In this document: positions 33,964 through 39,067 of the stretch, one piece after another
Layout of the letters: each line of letters opens with the position of its first letter
Position numbering within the stretch: the stretch's first letter is position 1
Notes under the pieces: model-generated
What the model saw: only the letters and a program-made list of their open reading frames with translations
The model's database searches: none
Told to the model about the DNA's origin: nothing
Translations under genes and position numbers: made by a program
NCBI GenBank assembly: GCA_938035125.1
Contig: CALHNS010000047.1
Coordinates: 1-39,067 of the forward strand
DNA length: 39,067 nucleotides
Reading direction: 5' to 3'
Source of the DNA: an uncultured Granulosicoccaceae bacterium
GTDB lineage: Bacteria > Pseudomonadota > Gammaproteobacteria > Granulosicoccales > Granulosicoccaceae

Positions 33964-35000
33964 ATATCGAACACAACCATTCACTGCAAGCGTTTAATTC
34001 GTTTGGCTTCACAGCCTATGCTGAGCACTTTATTACCGTATCCAGCGATGAGCAATTGCTTGAAGCGCTGGCCACAGCGAATTCAGAGAAGTGGCCTGTT
34101 TTTCTTTTAGGTGGCGGCAGCAATTTGGTGTTAACCCGGCCGATACCTGGCCTCGTTATTCATTTAACTAATCAAGAAACCACTTACCAGCAACAATCCG
34201 ATGGCACCACCCTAGTTACCGTAGCTGCCGGAAAACCTTGGCATGAGTTTGTGGTGGAAACATTGGATAACGATCTTGCTGGTTTAGAAAATTTAAGCCT
34301 CATTCCCGGCAATGCAGGCGCTGCTCCTGTACAAAACATTGGCGCATACGGTGTTGAACTGAACACCCGGTTGCATAGCGTTCGCGCATACCATCGCGCT
34401 TCCGCCAGTTGGCAAACAATGAAACCCAGTGACTGCGCTTTTAGTTATCGCGACAGTGTGTTTAAGCAAAACCCCAATGAATTCGTCATTACGCACGTCA
34501 CTTTTTTACTAAGCGCAAGCACACCGGCCGTACTCAGTTACGCTGCGTTAAATCAGGCATTAACTGCGAACAATATAAATACCAACCCTGAAAACGCTGC
34601 AGACAATATCGCGTTGGCAAAAATCATCAGTCAAACGGTGATTAACATACGTCAATCAAAGCTACCCGATCCAAAAATCATTGGAAATGCCGGCAGTTTT
34701 TTCAAAAACCCCGTGGTGGACGCCGTACACGCACAAACACTTAAAGCAGCTCACCCCAATTTGGTCGCATACCCCCAACCCGATGGGCGCGTCAAACTGG
34801 CCGCAGGTTGGTTGATCGATACGCTTGGTTTCAAAGGGTATCGGAAGGGGAATGTGGGCGTGCACACCGAACAAGCTTTGGTTCTGGTGCACCATGGCGG
34901 TGGAACTGGAGAAGAGCTGATGAGCGTTGCACAAGAAATCATCACAAAAGTGGACGCCAACTTCGATGTAAGGCTAGAAATTGAGCCGGTGGTGGTATGA
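33960..35000 (+). CDS. murB: UDP-N-acetylmuramate dehydrogenase
   Basis: 346-residue flavoenzyme that reduces UDP-GlcNAc-enolpyruvate to UDP-MurNAc in peptidoglycan synthesis. FAD-binding segments are FLLGGGSNLVL and GLENLSLIPGNAGAAPVQNIGAYGVEL. The catalytic serine lies in IIGNAGSFFKNP and the catalytic glutamate in RLEIEPVVV at the very end. It matches the type I MurB of E. coli in length and form. Confidence 0.96.
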   Translation: MNIEHNHSLQAFNSFGFTAYAEHFITVSSDEQLLEALATANSEKWPVFLLGGGSNLVLTRPIPGLVIHLTNQETTYQQQSDGTTLVTVAAGKPWHEFVVETLDNDLAGLENLSLIPGNAGAAPVQNIGAYGVELNTRLHSVRAYHRASASWQTMKPSDCAFSYRDSVFKQNPNEFVITHVTFLLSASTPAVLSYAALNQALTANNINTNPENAADNIALAKIISQTVINIRQSKLPDPKIIGNAGSFFKNPVVDAVHAQTLKAAHPNLVAYPQPDGRVKLAAGWLIDTLGFKGYRKGNVGVHTEQALVLVHHGGGTGEELMSVAQEIITKVDANFDVRLEIEPVVV

Positions 35001-35083
35001 AAATGCTGATAGAACGTTAACAAACGGATTATTTAGGCATTTTTACAAGAAATATTGGCTCTAAGCCGAGTAAAATCAGGTAA

Positions 35084-35095
35084 TTAGTTAACTAA
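35084..35095. promoter_or_regulatory. Palindrome upstream of the repeat lipoprotein
   Basis: TTAGTTAACTAA is a perfect 12-base palindrome in the 159-base gap after murB, a possible operator for the gene starting at 35160. No convincing sigma-70 promoter could be placed here. Confidence 0.35.
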
Positions 35096-35102
35096 AGAGA
35101 GG

Positions 35103-35146
35103 CGAACAAGCCAGCGACCTATGCATTTTGGTCGTGCTTTTGTTCG
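35103..35146 (+). promoter_or_regulatory. Leader hairpin of the repeat lipoprotein gene
   Basis: CGAACAA (35103-35109) pairs with TTGTTCG (35140-35146), and inside it CGACC pairs with GGTCG, with small bulges and a 10-base loop TATGCATTTT. It ends 13 bases before the ATG at 35160 and contains the start of a 12-codon reading frame. Confidence 0.5.
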
Positions 35147-35159
35147 TTTGAGAGTCTGA
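35121..35159 (+). CDS. Possible 12-residue leader peptide
   Basis: ATG in the hairpin loop opens a frame of 12 codons (MHFGRAFVRLRV). Its TGA is followed at once by the ATG of the large lipoprotein. Its own ribosome site is weak. It could couple translation of the downstream gene or be chance; the exact stop-start junction is the reason to list it. Confidence 0.3.
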   Translation: MHFGRAFVRLRV

Positions 35160-38100
35160 ATGACCCGTTTGCAACGCGCCTTTGCAGCCATTTGTTTGGC
35201 AGCCGTCTCAGTATTATCTTGCTCGCAAGACAAGCCTTCGCGCATCGCGGTGCAAGGCGCAGCAAGTGGCGACGCCTCCTCAAACCCTGCCGCTGGCAAT
35301 GCAACCCTTGGGCTATTGCCTCCTGCACAAATTGTGACTTCAAGAGCCGTCGACCCCAGCGCCTTGTCACTCGTCATTAACGTAACCCAAGACGGTGAAA
35401 CGGAATCCATCACATCCGAACGAGACCCCGCCACGGGTCGCTGGGTAGGCACTGCATTCATTCCCACAGGCACCACGGTGCAAGTAAGCATCATGTGGAG
35501 CGAAAATTTTGCAGGTCGTGTGTTACCGCTGGCAGAAGCCACCCGCATCGTACCGATTCCTTTCAACATCGATGAATTAGAAATCTCGTTTCCATCGAAT
35601 ATTTACAACACCACATTCGATGCAGATCAAGACGGATTAGCCAATCTAGCCGAACGTAATTCAAACACCAACCCATTAAGTGCCTTAGATCCAGGCGATC
35701 CGGTTGTGTTAGTGAACGTCGATGTGCGATTACAAACACCATTATTAATTAACGGCTCTGTGAGTAACCCTTCTGCGCCCACCACCAGCCCAACTGCTGA
35801 GCTCAATGGTCAATCAGTTGCCTTAGCTTTCGATGGTAGCAACTGGACTGGCACAGGCACAGCGGTTCAAGGCAGCGAAGTTTTTCTAGTGGCACGATTT
35901 GCCGCCAATGCGCAACCAGGCGTTGATCTAGCCATTGTGCAGCGTAATGAAATTGTGGGTAACGGCACCACCATTGAGGTATTGCAAGACGGATACGAAA
36001 CAGAATTTGATAACGACAACGATGGTTTTTTTAACTTCGATGAGTTTAACAACGGCACCGATGCGCAGGACCCTAACGATCCACCACGGGATCCGTGTGA
36101 GTTGTCTCAATTTAACGCAGGCTGCGATATTGATTCAGATAACGACGGACGCGCAGACAGTGTAGAAGGCGGCAGCGCTGATTCAGACAGTGATGGCACG
36201 CCCGATTACTTGGAAAGCTCTTTGGTCGATGCTGACGGGGATACGTTGCCAGCTGAAAATGATCGTGATGACACAGATCCTTGCATCCCTTCAGAATCAA
36301 ACGCAGCGTGTGCTGACATTCTTAGAGATACCGATGAAGATGGCGAAACCGATCTTCAGGAAACCTTAACCAACGATGGTGATGGTGACGGCCAACCCGA
36401 CTATTTAGAATCTTCCATCGTTGATACCGACCTTGACGGCTTGTTTGATGAATTCGATTCGAACAACACTGATCCCTGTTTGCCCAACACAAACAACAGT
36501 GCGTGCGCCGATGAGATGCGAGATTCCGATGGCGATGGTGTGCGTGATGTGATTGAAACCTTAACCGCTGATAGCGACGGCGACGGTTTACAGGACTTCT
36601 TAGAATCTAGATTGGATGATGACGATTCAGACGGTGTGGTTAACGAGAACGATCCTGCGAACACAAACGCCTGTATTCCTGCCACGAATAACGCAGCGTG
36701 TCAGTCTGATTTAGATCAGGATCAAGACGGCATACAAGACAACATGGACAACTGCGTAATGGTTGCCAATCCGGGTCAAGAAGATATTGATCAAGACCAA
36801 ACCGGTGATGCTTGTGATGCGCTAATCGATAACGACGGTGACGGTGTGGGTAACGATGTGGACAATTGCCCAGCAGACCCCAATCCAAATCAAGACGATG
36901 CTGACAACGATGACATTGGCGATGTTTGCGATACGCTGACCGATTCAGACGGTGATGGCATTGGTGATGCAGTCGACAACTGCCCGGCTAATCCGAATGC
37001 CGATCAGAATGATTTAGATAACAACGGCATTGGCGATGCTTGTGATGACAGTGATGGCGACGGTATTAATGATGATGTAGATAACTGCCCTGCTATATCG
37101 AACACATCTCAAGCTGATTCAGATAACGACGGCATAGGCAACGCGTGTGAAGCCGATAGTGACAGCGACGGCGTGTTAGACGATAACGATAATTGCCCAG
37201 CGGTTCCCAATTCGGACCAAGCCAACTTCAACAACGATGCAGAAGGCGATGTGTGTGATGATTCTGACAACGACACCATTTTGGATGATGTAGACAATTG
37301 CCGAGTAGACGCTAACACCAACCAAGCCGATTCAGACAATGACGGCATTGGTGATGCGTGTGAATTGGATGTGGACAGTGACGGCGTGGCCGACGACATT
37401 GATAACTGCCCTACCGTGCCCAACCCATTGCAAGCCGATGCTGATAATGATGGCGTGGGTGATGCCTGTGAAGTCGATACCGACAGCGACGGCGTGGCCG
37501 ACGACATCGATAACTGCCCCGCTATCGCTAACCCACTGCAAGCCGATGCTGATAATGACGGCGTGGGTGATGCCTGTGAAGTTGACACCGACAGCGACGG
37601 AATTGTTGATGATTTAGACAACTGCCCAGCTGTGGCTAACCCCACTCAAGCCGACGCCGACAACGATGGCACCGGTGATGCCTGTGAAATTATTATGGAC
37701 ACCGACGGCGACGGCTTACTAGACAATGTGGACAACTGCCCAGCCATTGCCAATCCTCTACAAGCAGACTTTGATAGCGATGGAGACGGCGACGCCTGCG
37801 ACGACAGTGATGGCGACACCATTTTTGACGACGTTGACAACTGCCCCGTTACCGCCAACCCTGGCCAGAGTGATTTGGACAGTGACGGTGTTGGAGATGC
37901 CTGTGAAATTGATTCAGACAGTGACGGATTTTCAGACGATGCCGACAACTGCCCAATGATTGCCAATCCTTCGCAAGACGATACCGACGGTGACCTACTA
38001 GGTGATGCGTGTGATGACAGCGACACCGACACCATCTTTGATGATGTTGATAACTGCCCAGCAGATATCAATACCGATCAGATGGATACCGATGCAGATG

Positions 38101-38342
38101 GTATTGGGGACGTTTGCGATGATAGCGACGCCGACACTATTTTCGACGATGTTGATAATTGCCCTGTAGATGCAAACACCGATCAGATGGATGCCGATGG
38201 TGATGGTATTGGTGATGTTTGCGATGACAGCGACGCCGATACCATTTTCGACGATGTTGACAACTGTCCTGTAGATATCAATACCGATCAGATGGACGCC
38301 GATGGCGATGGTATTGGTGATGTTTGTGACCCTACGCCTTAA
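35160..38342 (+). CDS. Large Ca-binding lipoprotein with thrombospondin type 3 repeats
   Basis: 1060-residue predicted lipoprotein with a signal peptide ending in VLSC (C21). Residues about 30-300 hold two beta-rich stretches, each closed by an aspartate-rich loop (FDADQDGLANLAE, FDNDNDGFFNFDE). Residues 311-502 are three modules of 62, 65 and 65 residues of the form DPC..N.AC...DxDxDG..ET..DGDG..D(Y/F)LES; a fourth is partial. From about 520 to the end there are some 15 thrombospondin type 3 repeats (DSDGDG..DxxDNCP..NP.Q.D.D.DG.GD.C) of 35-36 residues, which bind calcium. The last three are nearly the same in DNA. No OmpA or sorting domain follows. Likely a surface or adhesive protein. Confidence 0.88.
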   Translation: MTRLQRAFAAICLAAVSVLSCSQDKPSRIAVQGAASGDASSNPAAGNATLGLLPPAQIVTSRAVDPSALSLVINVTQDGETESITSERDPATGRWVGTAFIPTGTTVQVSIMWSENFAGRVLPLAEATRIVPIPFNIDELEISFPSNIYNTTFDADQDGLANLAERNSNTNPLSALDPGDPVVLVNVDVRLQTPLLINGSVSNPSAPTTSPTAELNGQSVALAFDGSNWTGTGTAVQGSEVFLVARFAANAQPGVDLAIVQRNEIVGNGTTIEVLQDGYETEFDNDNDGFFNFDEFNNGTDAQDPNDPPRDPCELSQFNAGCDIDSDNDGRADSVEGGSADSDSDGTPDYLESSLVDADGDTLPAENDRDDTDPCIPSESNAACADILRDTDEDGETDLQETLTNDGDGDGQPDYLESSIVDTDLDGLFDEFDSNNTDPCLPNTNNSACADEMRDSDGDGVRDVIETLTADSDGDGLQDFLESRLDDDDSDGVVNENDPANTNACIPATNNAACQSDLDQDQDGIQDNMDNCVMVANPGQEDIDQDQTGDACDALIDNDGDGVGNDVDNCPADPNPNQDDADNDDIGDVCDTLTDSDGDGIGDAVDNCPANPNADQNDLDNNGIGDACDDSDGDGINDDVDNCPAISNTSQADSDNDGIGNACEADSDSDGVLDDNDNCPAVPNSDQANFNNDAEGDVCDDSDNDTILDDVDNCRVDANTNQADSDNDGIGDACELDVDSDGVADDIDNCPTVPNPLQADADNDGVGDACEVDTDSDGVADDIDNCPAIANPLQADADNDGVGDACEVDTDSDGIVDDLDNCPAVANPTQADADNDGTGDACEIIMDTDGDGLLDNVDNCPAIANPLQADFDSDGDGDACDDSDGDTIFDDVDNCPVTANPGQSDLDSDGVGDACEIDSDSDGFSDDADNCPMIANPSQDDTDGDLLGDACDDSDTDTIFDDVDNCPADINTDQMDTDADGIGDVCDDSDADTIFDDVDNCPVDANTDQMDADGDGIGDVCDDSDADTIFDDVDNCPVDINTDQMDADGDGIGDVCDPTP
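36750..38336 (+). repeat. Tandem 105-108 base repeats coding for thrombospondin type 3 units
   Basis: About 15 units, each with one DNC(P) and one D(A/V)C. Units at about 37370-37580 (108-base period) and at 38018-38330 (105-base period) differ at few bases, mostly third codon positions, which suggests recent expansion by unequal exchange. Confidence 0.85.
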
Positions 38343-38352
38343 TGGCGTAGGG
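38330..38352 (+). terminator. Hairpin across the stop codon of the repeat lipoprotein
   Basis: CCCTACGCC and GGCGTAGGG form a perfect 9-pair stem with loop TTAAT, which contains the TAA stop. The T run after it is weak (CAAATTCTCTT). It may work as a terminator for both the lipoprotein and the minus-strand remnant that ends here. Confidence 0.5.
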
Positions 38353-38419
38353 CAAATTCTCTTAACGACAGCGTACGGTCTAGTAGAGTTTCGTCTAGAT
38401 CGAAAAAGACTGCTCGCAT
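38339..38419 (-). pseudogene. HAD-superfamily hydrolase remnant
   Basis: On the minus strand an ATG at 38419 opens 26 codons beginning MRAVFFDLDETLLDRT and ending LREFALRH, then TAA. FDLDETLLD is HAD motif I with its nucleophilic aspartates. A functional HAD protein needs at least 200 residues, so only the N-terminus remains. The frame stops inside the 3' end of the lipoprotein gene, which seems to mark the break. Not listed by length-based gene finders. Confidence 0.7.
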
Positions 38420-38420
38420 T

Positions 38421-38513
38421 TTAATGATTAGTTTTTGCAGGAATTGGGGGTTTCGGATTCACTTTCACACCTTTTTCTTGTAGCCGGTGTTTGTCAGCAT
38501 AGTCGCGGTATTT
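38421..38513 (-). pseudogene. Remnant of an ankyrin-protein C-terminus
   Basis: A 30-codon stretch, open after a TGA, encodes KYRDYADKHRLQEKGVKVNP... and ends IPAKTNH then TAA. It resembles the end of the neighbouring ankyrin gene (FYKEIADWLEDKGVPVN): Y-K/R-E/D-x-A-D, then L, then KGV-x-VN. Its stop lies one base before the HAD remnant start. It looks like the last part of a tandem duplicate whose front has been lost. Confidence 0.55.
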
Positions 38514-38533
38514 TCATGGCTGGCACATATCGA

Positions 38534-39067
38534 TTACTTCTTACGTGGCGTTGCCCGCGGGTCTGTAGAGGGTGTAGCAAGATTAACAGGCACACCTTTA
38601 TCTTCTAACCAATCAGCAATTTCTTTGTAAAATTCAGCTGATTTAAATTCATCGTAACCACTGAATTCTTCTAACGAAAGCACTAACTTGGACAATTGTG
38701 ATTTGCTCATTTTAATGTTTTGTACAAGATACAAAATAACTTCCGGGCTTTTACTTTCAATAGCAATATCCAGAAGGGTTGTATGTTGTTTCTTAGGATC
38801 ATTCGGATTTATCACCGCCTGAAGATCTTGCCCTGCTGATACTAATATTTTGAAGGCTTCAGAATTTTTATAGCTAATGGCACAATTTATCGGAGCGCTG
38901 AAAGGTTTTAAACCCACAAGTGCTTGTTCGGAATCAAATGATTCAACAAGGGTTTTCAAAAATGATTCTTTTCCGATTCGAGTGGCTTCGCAAAGCGCGC
39001 TGAGTCTATAGCTTCGGTTGAACGTATCCGCATTCGGATTAGCACCTTTTGATAAAAATTTCTCAAA
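38534..39067 (-). CDS. Ankyrin-repeat protein, 5' part beyond the window
   Basis: The frame is open from the right edge to a TAA at 38534: 177 codons, with the start outside the window. Ankyrin features are visible: FLSKGANPNAD near the edge, then SAPINCAISYKNSEAFKILVSAGQDLQ and HTTLLDIAIESKSPEVILYLVQN. The TTG at 38959 is internal and should not be taken as the start. Ankyrin repeats bind partner proteins; no other domain is seen. The C-terminus (KGVPVNLATPSTDPRATPRKK) has a similar, broken copy just downstream. Confidence 0.8.
   Translation of the reverse strand, partial: FEKFLSKGANPNADTFNRSYRLSALCEATRIGKESFLKTLVESFDSEQALVGLKPFSAPINCAISYKNSEAFKILVSAGQDLQAVINPNDPKKQHTTLLDIAIESKSPEVILYLVQNIKMSKSQLSKLVLSLEEFSGYDEFKSAEFYKEIADWLEDKGVPVNLATPSTDPRATPRKK

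Noticed and set aside
37109..37645. Long Ser/Pro-rich frame on the minus strand opposite the thrombospondin repeats
   Set aside because: It is the complement of the repeated Asp/Asn codons; its repeats follow the plus-strand units exactly and no ribosome site precedes it.
36750..38336. Regular repeats that could suggest a CRISPR array
   Set aside because: Units of 105-108 bases are in frame, coding and without unique spacers; no cas genes are present.
38534..38959. Complete 141-residue ankyrin protein starting at 38959
   Set aside because: The frame is open with ankyrin sequence all the way to the window edge, so this TTG is internal.

Overview
The window is a chromosomal stretch of a gammaproteobacterium. 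It combines gene orders known from Pseudomonas (rpoE/algU-mucA-mucB-mucC-mucD followed by lepA-lepB-rnc-era-recO) with orders known from enterics (uvrY-uvrC-pgsA-glyW-cysT-leuZ, yceD-rpmF-plsX-fabH divergent from maf, and cysS divergent from ppiB-lpxH). Base composition looks near half GC. Chromate-resistance genes, Ca-binding repeat lipoproteins and lack of any plasmid or phage genes fit a free-living, possibly marine, bacterium. The genus cannot be named from the sequence.

Layout, left to right. 1-1374: an ISL3-family insertion sequence whose left tip is cut by the window edge and whose right end is present three times. 1422-4900, minus strand: uvrY, uvrC and pgsA, then tRNA-Gly, tRNA-Cys and tRNA-Leu with their own promoter and an internal terminator-like hairpin. 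4982-7857, minus: yceD-rpmF-plsX-fabH (ribosome and lipid synthesis) without the usual fabD-fabG-acpP tail. 7951-8628: maf, divergent. 8694-11360, minus: cysS, nusB with a long acidic extension, and pgpA. 11504-14666, plus: periplasmic and cytoplasmic cyclophilins, lpxH, and a stand-alone MetE-like methyltransferase. 14722-17235: a large lipoprotein with FnIII-like and beta-helix regions. 17345-18328: an aldo/keto reductase. 18357-20456, minus: chrA and a rhodanese-ChrB fusion.

20636-31634, minus: a long run of genes in which transcription reads rpoE, rseA, rseB, rseC, degP/mucD, a glutaredoxin-like gene, lepA, lepB, a DUF4845 gene, rnc, era, recO and a DUF455 ferritin-like gene. This joins envelope-stress control to membrane targeting, signal peptide cleavage and RNA processing. 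Several pairs overlap by 1-4 bases (lepB/DUF4845, rnc/era, era/recO, rseB/rseC), which suggests translational coupling. 31791-35000, plus: an RhdA-type sulfurtransferase, a MATE transporter and murB. 35160-38342: a 1060-residue lipoprotein made of a 65-residue cysteine module and about 15 thrombospondin type 3 repeats. 38339-39067, minus: a decayed end region with a 26-codon HAD hydrolase remnant, a remnant of an ankyrin-protein C-terminus, and an ankyrin-repeat gene that runs off the right edge.

No complete new defence or biosynthetic system was found. The best leads are the repeat architecture and leader of the 1060-residue lipoprotein, the gene remnants at its 3' border, a possible attenuator ahead of rnc, a revised TTG start and sigma-E-like promoter for rpoE, and the rhodanese-ChrB chromate locus. 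No intergenic stretch exceeds 300 bases.
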